The position numbers were made by a program, and so were the translations under genes. Positions 44,008 through 56,738 of a stretch of DNA of 64,000 nucleotides are shown here, in pieces. Numbering within the stretch: position 1 is the first letter of the stretch; each line of letters starts with the position of its first letter. The stretch is from Alnus glutinosa (lineage: Eukaryota > Streptophyta > Magnoliopsida > Fagales > Betulaceae), in assembly GCF_958979055.1 (NCBI RefSeq), contig NC_084886.1, positions 36,538,154 to 36,602,153 on the forward strand. The letters run 5' to 3'. The notes beneath the pieces are model-generated. The model saw only the letters and a list, made by a program, of their open reading frames with translations. It was not told the origin of the DNA and did no database searches.

Positions 44008-44193
44008 GAGTAATACTAGGGACCATATTTTTATCCTTTTTTAATTCTTCTAAAGTTTATGTGACTTTTAAAATCATTATTGAATCAAAATTCAATAGTA
44101 TTCCATCTCAAATTCAATGGTGATTTTAAAAGCTACATCAACTTTAGGAAGATAAAAAGAAGATAAAAAAAAAAATGGTCCCTAGCATTACTC
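44008..44193. mobile_element. MITE with 10-bp TSD
   Basis: Ends GAGTAATACTAGGGACCATA and ATGGTCCCTAGCATTACTC are inverse; inner arms TTTATGTGACTTTTAAAATC and GATTTTAAAAGCTACATCAA continue. The flanks AAACAAACAC (43998-44007 and 44194-44203) are identical. Mutator-like by TSD length. Confidence 0.9.
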
Positions 44194-44454
44194 AAACAAA
44201 CACGCGCAAGGAAAAATGGTTTGCTCTTCAACATAGACTAGGCAATAGGCAATAATAGCATTCTCTTTTCAGTAACACTCCATTTTATCCCGCAACTCTT
44301 GTCAGCTTTTCCGAGAGATCTGAACCAGCAATCTGCTCTACTAAACTGCAAAGGTTCCACCATAACAAACGGTGTTTACTAGACGGCCACACAAATATAC
44401 CATAAAACAACAAAATCGCAATAAGCAAAGCAAAGGAATATGGTTTTAGAGCCA

Positions 44455-46188
44455 CTATGAATAGCAGGCATACTTGGGAGAACCAGAAGCAGAAGCAGGT
44501 TCATTTGGCTCACTTGCAGATGGAAATGGGTAGTACTCAATGGAAATCAAACCACCCTCTGTCGGTCCTGCTGACACAGGAGACCCCTGGAAGCTTACCG
44601 GTGAATTTCTCCTAGATGACATTCCTGAAGAATTGACAACAAAACAAAGCTAAGAAACAGAAATCTTAAAACAACTCATGCAAGGTTAAAGCAATAATAA
44701 GAAAAAAGGGGATTGGGAGGGAGGGGGGCCGCCTGCAAATATTAGAAGGCGATTCAAACTTTACTTCAAAACCCTGATTTGCTAGAATATCTACCGTGTC
44801 CAAAGTGAAAAACAATTACACATACAAACGTTAGCCAACAAAACCCAGGACAATAGCTCGCAAGGGTTAGCTTGAATGGTTGCTCGTTTGTGTAATACCA
44901 TGAGATCGGCTGCTCAAGTCTCCTCATTTACCTGATACACGGTTCTTGCGGGCAGGGTCATGTATCCGGGGTTTAACTGACATGGATGGGTCCCAAAAGG
45001 GCTCTGCCTTTAAGGGGTTCGTTGTCTAAAAAAAAAAAAACGAGGACAATAAATATATTCGGGGCACATTTTGACGTCCCATAAAAATAGGATTATCCAA
45101 TTTTTTATCGACGTAAATTTTTAGGTAAGTCCATCATCTTGTTGAGGCCATTTTTGAAATGGCAGCAATTGAAACACCTAATAATATAAACTCAATTCAA
45201 TGGGATGTCATAAGATCATAAAAACTCCCATGCCATTAATTTCAGTGGCGTCTCTGTATTTTTCAATGGCGCTGTTCAGGATTATATATTTTGCCTTCGA
45301 ACATTTATATTTAAGTGAATCCATTGAAGATTCATGGAGCAAGGGCCATTTAAGTATAAACACATAGCATCTGGAAGTGCTAGGCTCCTAGCTCACTAAA
45401 CAGCAGTCGAGAGGAGGAAAAAAAGAGATATTTAATTAAGAAACAAGGTATGTTTCACAGTTCACATAAACATAAGGATTGAAACAATCAAAATCATGAG
45501 AAAGTTCTATCCACATAGCAATCTAATTTGCTTGGTCGAAGCTAAGCCATCCATTTGCACAGATAACAAGGCAAGCAGCCAACAAGAACCCAATGCTAAA
45601 TACAAGGTAAATCAACTTCAGGTTCAATTAGAAAATATTACCTTGAAAGATTATCACAAGAAAGAAGAGAATTGTCATCACCATGGCAAATATACTGCTG
45701 CCTTTAGGAGATGACTTAGCAGCTTTCATCTTCTTCAAAGCTTTCATTCGCTCAACCCTTGCACGCTTCAACATGGCAAGTTCAGATATCTCTTTAATTA
45801 GCTTCTGGTCAGCCGCATCCAAAGATGGACCTCTCGGAGGTCTGGGAGGTTTTGGAGCCTTTTTATTGCTCGTCTTTTTACGTTTCTCCTTCAATGGTGT
45901 TTTCTCCACATAATCTACAGTTTCTTCGCCCTCCAATATCTTGTTATTCACCATCTTCACTTTCTCAGGAGAAACCCCATTGGAGTTTGGCACATTGTCA
46001 CATAAACTTAACCCATCTTCACTCTTGGCTGACCCATCAACAAACCCACTATGAATCTTCCCAAGAAATGTCCTTGCCTGCTTTATAGCACTCAACACAG
46101 GTAATTTGCTCGAATCTTCTTCACTAACTGCTTCCCCACTTTCGAGATCAGTTTCAATATCTCTCTCTCTTGGGGTCATATGATCCAT
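44455..46188 (-). CDS. Uncharacterised basic protein with one membrane segment
   Basis: Two exons, 46188-45642 and 44624-44455 (donor CAAG|GTAATA, acceptor TTCAG|GAATG, phase 1), giving 238 aa. The N-terminal third is acidic and hydrophilic (MDHMTPRERDIETDLESGE). Residues 98-120 are strongly basic and Pro-rich (KTPLKEKRKK, KKAPKPPRPPRGPS). Residues 126-157 look helical (LIKEISELAMLKRARVERM). Residues 164-182 (SIFAMVMTILFFLVIIFQ) form one transmembrane helix, and exon 2 encodes a Ser/Pro-rich tail ending SPKYACYS. I do not know a function. An in-frame open stretch extends upstream of the ATG to 46308 without another ATG, so a 5' splice is likely; a candidate leader exon is at 47040-47160. A SINE sits in the intron. 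Confidence 0.8.
44856..45041 (+). mobile_element. tRNA-derived SINE in an intron
   Basis: A 186-bp insert flanked by an exact 9-bp duplication, AGGACAATA (44847-44855 and 45042-45050). It begins GCTCGCAAGGGTTAGCTTGAATGG, containing a polymerase III A-box-like TAGCTTGAATGG, then CTAATACCATGAGATCGG-like sequence and an eroded B-box (GCTCAAGTCTCC), and ends in a 12-A run. This resembles the Au-type SINEs of angiosperms. It lies opposite in sense to the host gene. Confidence 0.85.
45051..45640. other. Remainder of the intron
   Basis: Intronic, A/T-rich; nothing else recognised. Confidence 0.5.
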
Positions 46189-47189
46189 AACAAAACCACA
46201 AGCCCAATCTAATTGTTCCCTTGCCCCCACACTCCAAATGATAAAATCCACAATATTTCCAGAACACGACCAAATCTTCCTATATTTGAAGTCAACCCAT
46301 AACACAGATTACCTCTTCACTATATATCAACCTTCAGTGGGAAAAGTGATCACACATACACCTACCTTCATTAAGTAAACATCACTTTCCAATTTTAAGT
46401 CACAATTAAGGCCAAGAAATCTTCAATAATTGCAGTTTAACTTATTTTACAAGACCTGCCCGCCTTTCGCTAATAATCAACCAAAAATAACAATTCCACC
46501 AAGTCCTTTCGTCACGTATTCTAGAAAACACAATAGCAACAATATCCCAACAATGAACAGAACCCTGCAATTATTGATGCAACAGAAAAACATCAATCAA
46601 CTATCACCTAAAAAAAAAGTTTAATCACAAAATTCCAAAAGCACTACCCGTGAAATCTTCATGAAGAGAAATAAAAAGGGCAAGGAAAAAAAGAAAAAGA
46701 AAAAGTAAAATAAACAATGTGGCTTCAAAATACCAAAAAGGCACCAATCCAATCTTAAAAACCAAGTCATATAACCAATCTGAAAAACCTTGAATACAAA
46801 GCAAAGAACAAAGTTCGGACGTAACAAAATTCCTCGTAAAACAACTGGAGAAAAAAAAAACCTACATAATCAATCAAATCCACAAAATATAGCGGATTGA
46901 GAAACCCATCAGAGCCCTTATATAGTTGCAATGCATCAATACATAACTAATATTCCACACAAATCGAAACCCAGAATACAAAACAAATAAATCAAACAAA
47001 TAAGAAGCATTTTAAAAAATGAAATGAAAAAGCAGGTACCTTCAATGGAAAGCGTAGATACCCCAGATCCGATGCTGGGCAAAAGGCCACCGTGGAAACC
47101 GGAAGCGGGGTATCCGATGCTGGGCAAAAGGCCACCGTTGAAACCGGAAGCCTTGCAGAGAGAAAGAAAGAGAGAGAGAGAGAGAGAGA
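46189..47189 (-). promoter_or_regulatory. 5' region with candidate leader exon and (GA)n
   Basis: 47160-47040 on the minus strand is GC-richer, has a 45-bp tandem duplication and ends in a donor GAAG|GTACC. It has no ATG, so it is probably a 5' UTR exon of the gene at 44455-46188. A (GA)n run at 47165-47190 lies just upstream. The acceptor of the leader intron is uncertain (perhaps ...AATTAG| near 46217). Confidence 0.45.
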
Positions 47190-49030
47190 TGAGAGGATGA
47201 CACGAGGGGTTTAGGAAGAGAGCCGGGAAAGTCCTCTAGACTTTCATTTTAAGGATTTAAGATTTTAGTCTTTCTTTATTTTGTCTTTGCGTCACATATT
47301 TCATCAAATACAGCGGACAATGGGTGTGTGATGTTGGCAACGAAGCTTCAACCTTCACCGACACTCAGGCATATTCGGTAATCAAAAGATTACTCTTATT
47401 CTATTAATATATATATATTATTATTATTAACTCATATTTATTCAATGATTATGAATGGAGAAGCCTATAAGGTTTTTATAGATCTTTCATCTTTGTATTG
47501 GACCCAATAAAAAAATATATACTTATATAGCCTTTATTTTTTATTTTTTTATTTTTTGATAGGTCTAATTTTCTTGATATTTTATCATTAATGTAATGTA
47601 ATGAAACGGAATCCGATACTAATTGATGAGGATTTGTAGATCTATTGATTTCTAAATATTGAGGATATTAATGAAAAACAAAAAGGATGAGACCAAAATA
47701 TCCTAATTAAAAAGTAAAAACTATTATTACTTGTTGCGTTGATCTCGTCAAAACAGTATTAGTCAGATGACTTTGTTGCTAATATTTAATGCTAACGTGT
47801 AGAAGACTATTATTCATTAAGCTTACTCTTGGAAAAGTCCAAACATTAAAACGTATGATAACTAAAGCAAGGTGCAATATATAAAAGTAGGACGGGCACA
47901 TGCGGATGCTTATATTCGTATTCACATAATATGGTTATGATATTTAGATATCTGCAATCACTAATAGCATTCGTATGGTTATTATTCACTATCCGCATAT
48001 CAAGTAATGGATTTTAAATTTCTATTAGGATATATTTTAAACAATTTTAAAAATAGTTTTAGCGTGTTTCGTATTTTGGTGAATTTATTATATATTTATC
48101 TTAAAATCGATATTCGCATCCGTATACTATAAACTGTTGCCCGCATTCGCATTTGCATACCCAGACAGAGAGCATATACCCTATACCCTATAAATTCATT
48201 AGCAGAAGAGGTCTGTGATTGAGTAGGTGCAAGTCCAACCCACCACGGGAAAGACATGTTTGGGATGTTATGAGGATAGTGGACTTGTTTTTTTTATGTT
48301 CAACAGGTGGGTGTTCATTTGGACCCACCAATTTCGATATGAAATTCAGTTTTTTTTTTTTTTTTTTGTTAAATTAAATAAAGAAAATGATTATATGGGA
48401 GGATCTTACCACTCATTCAAAAAGAAGAAAAAGTGGAAAAACCAAAAAATAGGTAAACTCCCCAATTATCCAAATTAAAAAAAAAAAAAAAAAAAGTACA
48501 AAAATGTAAACAAGAGTTAAAAAATAGCATTAATAATTTTGTTTCTTTTTTATTGGACGAAAGGAGAAAATATCTACGTTGAGGGTATCTTGATTGGTAA
48601 GATCAAGATCAACCTATAGTCTATCAAGTTCTTTAAAAAAAAAAAAAGAGAGAGAGAGAAAAATAAAATAAAATTGAAGACGTCACTATCAAAATTTAAC
48701 GTGGTTTGGGGGCTTTAGCCAACCATGTTCTTCACAACTGACCTTCTAGAATCCAAATAGCGATGTATTTTCCCTTCGACGGTGCATGAATGTGTGGATG
48801 GGAGAGAGATAATAAATATTATAATTTTATTCAATATTTATCCAACGAAATTGCTCTTTCAACTAACTTATATATATATATAAGGCAATATTAAAATTGC
48901 TTTAAGAAACTTAAAAAAAAAATAAAAAATTACTTTCACCATTTAAAACTCTTTCAGACAAAAAATGTTGGTTTGGTAAAAAACTTAAGAAGTGCTTTTT
49001 TTTTGCTCTGAAAAAAAAAAAAAGAAGAAG

Positions 49031-49061
<31 letters not shown>

Positions 49062-49318
49062 GAGAAGGAAAACCTCACTTACATCCCTATAGTAGGGGTG
49101 ACAATCCCCCACTGCAATGACTCCCAAAGATCAATTTCTCTCAATTTAACATAGCTTTTATATTTTTGTAATGTCTCCTATCTGTTAGAATTTTTTGTTA
49201 AATATGAAAAGCCTATAGATGAACTAGTGCCTTTTCTTGTTCAAAATTTCTCCATTTCCCTTTTCTAAGATCATAATTTTGAGAGGAATATAAATTTCCT
49301 ACAACCCTACGACTCAAC
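47190..49318. other. Intergenic DNA, no gene supported
   Basis: Contains GCGGATGC/TTCGCAT-type inverted motifs around 47898 and 48150 (possible MITE remnant), A tracts at 48478-48495 and 48633-48645, and (AAG)n at 49022-49060. Confidence 0.45.
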
Positions 49319-49571
49319 TTCTAAAAATATTACGTCCCTTGAAACATGTGAACAATACATTTTTTTTTAATTTTTTATTATTATTATTACTAATGTTAAA
49401 AAAATATGTAATTTACACATGCTAAGATACCCATAACACTTTTAAAGAATTTCTAAAAATATCACGTCCCTTGAAACATGTGAACAATACATTTTATTAT
49501 TATTATTATTATTAATGTTAAAAAAATATGTAATTCACACATGCTAAGATACCCATAACACTTTTAAAGAC
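49319..49571. repeat. Two tandem units of about 130 bp
   Basis: TTCTAAAAATAT(T/C)ACGTCCC, GAAACATGTGAACAATACATTTT, (ATT)n and AATGTTAAAAAAATATGTAAT, then CACATGCTAAGATACCCATAA, occur twice in tandem with period 132 (starts 49319 and 49451). The two units differ mainly in (ATT)n length, so the duplication is recent. Confidence 0.9.
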
Positions 49572-49950
49572 TAAATTAAAAGAATTTTCTACGGCCTAAT
49601 TTGTAAGAAATTTTTGTCAATTGGGGTGCGAGAGATCGGGCTGCTCAAACTGATATACTTGGGCCCGACCCCAACAAGCATTATTACAGTGCAAACCCAC
49701 GTGGGATTTGATATTCAGAATCCATCATGGCCCATCAAGATGAGAGTATCTACGATGGGACAAGCACCCAAACGTGATGGCCCTACCGCCCATGAATACA
49801 CATGCATGCATGCAACTTATTTAGTTTATTAGTGGACCAATACCGAAAGAAGAGGGAGGAAATATCTTCAATTGGTTTCGTCTTCACATAAATAACAGAA
49901 ATTGCTGTTTTCTACCCAAGAAAAGCAAGAGGGTGGACAAATGATGCATA
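49572..49950. other. 3' flank of the galactokinase gene
   Basis: Includes probable galactokinase 3' UTR next to 49950. No other feature. Confidence 0.5.
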
Positions 49951-50457
49951 CTAAAACCTGAAAATAGCAGCACCACTTGACGGCTTGGAAGCAAAAACGT
50001 AGAGGCCAAGATCATTCTTGTTAATGATCCCTTTCTCAATCCTTGATTGGTAGAAGCCTTCCTGATAAACCATACGGAACCAAAGTTGTACTGAGTGTCA
50101 ACAATGTATGGAGAAATAATTTCCATTTGAGGGCACAAGAAAGACTAACCTTCAAATTGAGGATAAACTGTGGGACAATGCTCTCTTTCACCAAAGCGAC
50201 TGCACAACCACCCCATCCAGCTCCGGTAAGCCTTGCCCCGAGGGCACCGTGCTCCCCACATATCTTTACAAGTTCTTCCAACTCCGGACAGCTAGTTACA
50301 ACAAGAATGATAAGACAGAGTAAATATGATAGTATACTGTGAAAAAGGCAGGGCATATTTCTTAAACTAATTATTGCAGAGTATTCAGCAGCAGTAGTAA
50401 TAATAATAATTTTTTTTGATGAATAGCAGTAATAATAACAACAACAACAGTAATAGT

Positions 50458-50511
<54 letters not shown>

Positions 50512-53006
50512 TAAGTATAGAGGGTCCAGTGCCATGAAAAGCCTATTGTAAAATGCTCCATTTCCAAAGAACAACACGTGTGCAAAATTTATAAAGGAAA
50601 CCATTATTAACAGGGGCGGACCCAGGTCCAAATTTTTTGAAATTCCCTTAAAAATCTATATTTTTATAAGGTGATCCCCAAAAATTATTTATTTCCCCCC
50701 AAAAAGGGTATTTTTATAATTTTTACGCCCCTGATTATTAACATATAAAGCATGTAGTGAAGTCCATACAAGCTGCTTTTTTATATGAGACAATCATATT
50801 CTTTCATAAGGTTTTTCACTAATGATGAGAAACTAGTGTAAGTGCGTGAATGGACATTCTGGACACTGGACTTGAACATTTGTACCTGCACTCATATAAA
50901 ACACTACAGCTGTAATGGCTCTCATTCATAAGGCCACCAAGCTTCTTCAGCTTGTCCTCCTCACTGCAAGAACAATTAGTTAAGACTTAGTTTTTAAGAA
51001 AATTGAACTTTGATGATAACATGAACAGGTTTTACAACACAGATTTATTTAATATATTTTTCTCAAAAAGAAGATACTAATGAAAAATAAAATCAGCCAT
51101 AATTACCTTGGGAATAAAACACATCACAAAGTTCTATCAGAGTGAGACCTTTAATAAACAACTAAATTATAGTTCCCAAGCCCCAACCTAGTTCATAAGG
51201 GTCCAAATGCATAGCAGAATTACCCAATTGCAACACATGCATCCAATACGTTGGCTAAGCTTCATGGTGGACGTCAACTTACCACTGCCCTTCCTTTTCT
51301 GGGCTTCAACCAATCTCAAGAAAGAGTTAGAACAGTAAGAGATGACACAGGCAGAGTCATGCGCCCAAGCATAATTTTTTTGCCATTGGTTACATAGAGC
51401 CCCAAAAAAGTAGCAGCAGCATTCATGTGCATAAAATAATAGGTTAGCAACAGAATGCACCTAATGAGAAATATGAACTCCAAATTTTGAATCTCTAATT
51501 AAGAGGGGAAAAAAAAGAATAAAAGAGAGAGGAAGAGAGAGCCACAATCAGACAGGTCTAGGGTAGTGAGTTTGCTGAGCATTGACCATGCATTGTAAAA
51601 TAAGGGATTACACCGCTCCGGGTGTTCGAACAAGTCATTAATGGTTGGCTTCATCCATACCTTTCAATATGCATTACGAAAACTTTCATTTTTAGCGTCT
51701 CATCTTCTCTAGTGGATTCTTCTTTTTTTCCCCATATTTTTGCAATTAATTTGAATCTTTTATTTCTAATATTTAACAGTTTACTTTCAAAAAATCTAAA
51801 AGGCACCATCTGATTGACACTCAGCTCTTATTCATCTCACAAAATAAAAAAGTAAATATACAGGACCATGTCAAGGTGCCAAAAAAAGAAGAAGCTAGTA
51901 TCAATAGATATGACTCACCTTAAATCCGATGCCACAGTATCCTTAAAGGCATGTACTCGTTTGGCCTCAGAATACACATGAAAGGCTCGCTGAAAAGTAA
52001 GTTTGTCATAAATAAATATCACGTTGAACCACAACTGAACAAAAGAATCACTTAGTGATGATTAGACCACATGAAATGCTACTAAAGAGGCACGGGGGGA
52101 GAGAGAGAGAGAGAGAGAGAGAGAAGAGAAAATATATTTCCAACTGAAGAAAATCATCCATGATTTACTCGTCTCAATTTTTCTTTTGTGATATTTCAGG
52201 AGAAATTGCAAAATGAACCAAATCTAAAAATGAAAATGCAGTAAGATTTTCAAATTTGACTTATAAATTATTAAGATAATATTTACGAAAACCCATTTGG
52301 AAAAATAATGAGTAACCTCACCAAGTGGCTAACCAAAAACACACCTCATTAAATTTAGGCATTCAGCAGGTTCAAAGGCCACCATTTTAAACCAGTTGCA
52401 GTGATATTGAAAACAACAAAACAATAGGGAAAATAAGAATGAGAAAGTACCTGATGTAACTTAAAGTGATTGGCAGCTTTCAACACATCCAAAGAAGTTG
52501 GAGAATCCCCAAAAATTGATGGTAGTTTTTCCTCTGTGATTATCTCAATCTCCTCAGCTGTATATGGTTCTTCTTTCAGAAATTCCTAAAGAAAGACAAA
52601 AGAGTTTAAACATATACACGTACGTACGTACGTACGTGTGTGTATGTGTGTGTGTGTGTGTGTGTGTGTTTGAACCTAGTATGCCCAGAAGCCCTAGCAA
52701 ACATATATCACCCTCAAATCTGTTTGTTATAGCATATTTTCAATGGTGGTAGAAGTTAAAGAAATACCTTGACAGCGAGAACAGGATCAGAAGAGCCACG
52801 ACTACTGGCAAATGATACACACAACCCTTCAAAGTCAGAGAGAGTTTTCACATTTGATATTGCCTTTTGTGGTTTCATTCCGAGCTTTACAGCAAGCACA
52901 ATCTGAAGAATTTCACAGTGCCACATTGTCATTTTTCTTTTTTTGATAGATGGCATGGTGCATACAAAGATATCTAAAAAGGTGAAGGTAAAGAAGTTGT
53001 GCTTGC

Positions 53007-53042
<36 letters not shown>

Positions 53043-56000
53043 TTCAGTTACTTCCATTAAAAGCATGGGATCCTCTCAAGTGATTAAGGTGTTGTCTAAG
53101 GTTTTCAGATCATAAACCAACTCAAACTTTCGCTCTTGCTTTAGGAAAAAATATTTGAACCACAAGCCTCAAAATTTTCCTTCAGCTGCCAATCCCCTTC
53201 CAACTTAGTTGAAAAGTAATTGGCAAGTGTCTCAAAAATCATGAAATGAAACCCAAAGCAGAAAAACATAAGTCAAATATAATGGGCAACAAGGCAGACT
53301 TAGGAACACTTCATGCTCAATTTTTAAGAAATGCTGAAACTTACAGCAGCCAGCCGACATTCAACAACTCTGTTATTGTAATTTGTAGCAGCAGTGACTG
53401 CTTTCTGAGATTCTGCCAGAGAATGCGCAATTATAAAAGTCCCACCAGCAGGAAGTTGCACATCAGTAGCACGAATAGGGTTGAAATCAATCAACTCTGC
53501 AAATCCAGATTTGGCCATAACAGAGATTGCCTGTCATGTGAATAAAGACTATTAGGTTTGGGAAATTAAACCATAAACAAGAGTAGGTTGCCCTTTGACA
53601 AACACAAAAATTAACTAATAATCAGAAATATGATGTAACACCCTGGTTCCATATTGGGAAGATAAGTAGCCCACATAGAGTTGACAGTTTATAAAGACTT
53701 ATGGGTACTAAATCCCACATTGCTTACTTACTAAGTAAAACTAGGCTTTATAAATGATTCTAGAGAAACTCCAAAATTGACCAGTCATTTTGGGGTGATA
53801 GCGCAGATATGGCTACCGCTTTTCTTTGGGTCATTACATATTATATTTTAGAAAAATTAGAACGGAGTTAATCATACAAAGCAAAAATGTATGACCTGAT
53901 CCATTCCACCGGATTGTGTTCCAATGTGTCGTTCACATTCACATGTAAGTTGGGCAATGTCTTTCTGTTCAGCAAGAAACATATGTTAGCACTTTAAACT
54001 ATAAACAAACAAACGGAAAATAGGAGTAAACTGTTTACCAGTACCATATTAATCAAACCAATAATCATTTAAAAGGAATTTTATTTGCTGAATTGAGCAC
54101 GAGTAATATAGCATTTGAAATTAGTTATAAGCTTTCTTCTCTTCAACAAAGTCAACCTCAACTCAAGGTAAAATGTTTGAGAACCTGTAAGTGCATTAAA
54201 GTTGGAATTGATCAACACTTGGTTAACAGGGTACCCAAAAAGAGAACAAGAACTGAATACAAGACACACTTATAAGCTCCCGGGAAAATGAATTCAAAAA
54301 GTTAGACAATGTTCCATTGCCAAATTCAGTTAATGACTTATATGACTAACAAAAACTAGCCTATGTAAATGCCATTAAAGATGTGAATGCTCAAAGACAT
54401 AAAAAAATTTCAATACCACAAGTAATAACAGTATTTGTTTATATTCAATCTGTTCCAAAGGTATAAGAGGGGCAGAGAGAGGACCCTTTAACCATAATAA
54501 AAGTTTTCCCCAAAAAATAGGTTACTTTATGTGTAACAAAAACTTTAGGAAGAGATTCCAAACACAGATGTATACAAGTCCAGCATGGGCCTGTTTAATA
54601 AGTGATTTTGAACTTAAATGCCCCCCTAAAGGCAACAAAGAAATCTAATTTTGTACAATCTGTAAAGTAATGTTTATAATGTACCTTCGGAAAGTTCACA
54701 TCAAAAGCAGCCATTATAGCAATTGTGGAAGAGCAAACAAATGCCGCAGAGCTTGATAGTCCAGATCCTATAATGAAAACCAAAAAAAAAAAAAATGTGA
54801 CCCAGAGTTGACTTCAGTATGCAAGTAAACAATTACATCATTGTCATAGTGCAAACAATAGAAATAGTGAGCCAATCGACCTAAATTGAATATAATAGCC
54901 AATGCAATTCTACATGAATGATGGAAATGCACCTGTAGGAACTGTTCCATCAACAAGAATATCGAGTCCAACTGGTAAACCGACATCCACTCCTTTTGAT
55001 CTAGCATATTCATAATAACCTTTGTACCTGAAGAAAATAAACCACCACTTCTTCTGAGAATGCAGTTAAGTAGTTGCTAATTGATAATTCATACATTATT
55101 CATGAAAAATTTAATGCAAAGAGAAGTAGGCATCAAAGACATTGGAGTAGTGAAAAAAAAAAAAATTACAGTCCAAACATACATAGAATATGAATTTTAG
55201 AAACTACATTAAAGTTGAACTGCCTTCTATAAAGCAAACAAAATCTCTTTCTGCTCATCACACAAAATTCATTCGAATAAGTTGTAAACATTTGGACTTC
55301 TGGCCAATTAATGGGTCAAGTAGGGTAATTAAATATGGTCAAAATTCAAAATATGCAATAGATTGTGTAGCAGTATTCATTTGAGGAAAAATTGCACCAC
55401 AACATCACTTCAACTTTGCAATTAATTATGCACTTTTAAAGAGGCTTCATAAAATCAAAAGTTAATAATTAAATTCCATAAGTGTATCATGAACTTATAA
55501 AGCAATTACAGAGAGAAAAATATCAAGAAGTAAGGTTTTTCATTTCTCACCCACAAATAAAATAATGGCCCCATTTGTGATTCTTCAAGTCAACTTCCTG
55601 CACAATAAACAATGTCAAAAATTCTGATATGAAATTTAGTTTTATGGAAATGGGCAAGTCCTATCAGGAACATGGTGGACAGCAAAGATCAGGCTCAAAA
55701 GTACACGAGTTATCTAACATTGAAAAGGAACTCTAGAACAACATCCAGTGCCATTACCGTGTTGTAAGTATGGGATATGAACTTCCAATTGTACAACAAT
55801 TTTTTATCATCAATCTAAACCCAGAATCATCAGGCGGTGATTCACAGCAGATGCAATGAATAACAGAAACAGTAACATCAACCATTCCAATGTGAAATTA
55901 TCCAACCCAAAATGGCAAAGATATAATGCACACACGAGGTAAGGCAATTTTAGCTACATCCACAAATCAAAGTTACAAAATTTTATAACCATTACTGACC

Positions 56001-56696
56001 TGGTCAGGATCAGCAGGATATGTACACGTGGTGTACTTATCATTAACATTAGCAATTCTTAGAACCTTTTCGGCCTCTCCCTTATCTTGCTTTCGGATCG
56101 CCACTATAGTGTCTTGACGTATCGCCATCGGCAGCACTGAGTAACCTTCATAGTCAATGTGCTCTCCAATCAAGTTGACTCTCCCTGCATGCAATCAATA
56201 TCAACCACCAACTGTTCAATTCTCAATTCTATCATCAACAATCTCCCAAATACAAAAGGCAGCACAAATCATAATGTTTATTATCACACTTCCCCCAGAT
56301 CAACAAGTCCACGTCGAATTAATGGAACAGAGTATGCATCTGTCCCGGTATACATCCATGTACATATATACACAAAATACATACTGATACTCTGATACAT
56401 ACATATATACAAACATTTTAGAGTATATCTGTACGTAAATATGTACAGATTCACATTCATATACATACATATGTTCACAGATAGAGAGAGGGGGGGTTAG
56501 ATTCATTTTCTAACATTCTAAGATAAAAATAAAAATAAGAAGAAAAAAAGTTGGACTTATCTCCCTATTCGGTTCGGAGCAACCGAACAGATCATTAGCG
56601 CGAGAGATAGTAATTTCTATTAAGAGTTTTCCAAAATCCATTTCCGTATTCCTAAGACTTTCTCAGCAACCAATCACAGAGAGAGAGAGAGAGAGA

Positions 56697-56738
<42 letters not shown>

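Noticed and set aside
44856-44930. Functional tRNA gene
   Set aside because: A- and B-box-like motifs are present but there is no cloverleaf, and the A tail and TSD show a SINE.
46189-46308. N-terminal extension of the minus-strand basic protein
   Set aside because: The open stretch has no ATG; it would need an upstream coding exon that I cannot identify.
50036-50149. Read-through of galactokinase exon 12 into intron 12
   Set aside because: A good donor AAG|GTTAGT at 50150 and acceptor at 50062 join the conserved exon 13, which restores the [12 protein letters not shown] end.
56280-56510. Tyr/Met-rich frames on both strands
   Set aside because: They come from a CATA/TACA-rich simple-sequence region inside galactokinase intron 1.
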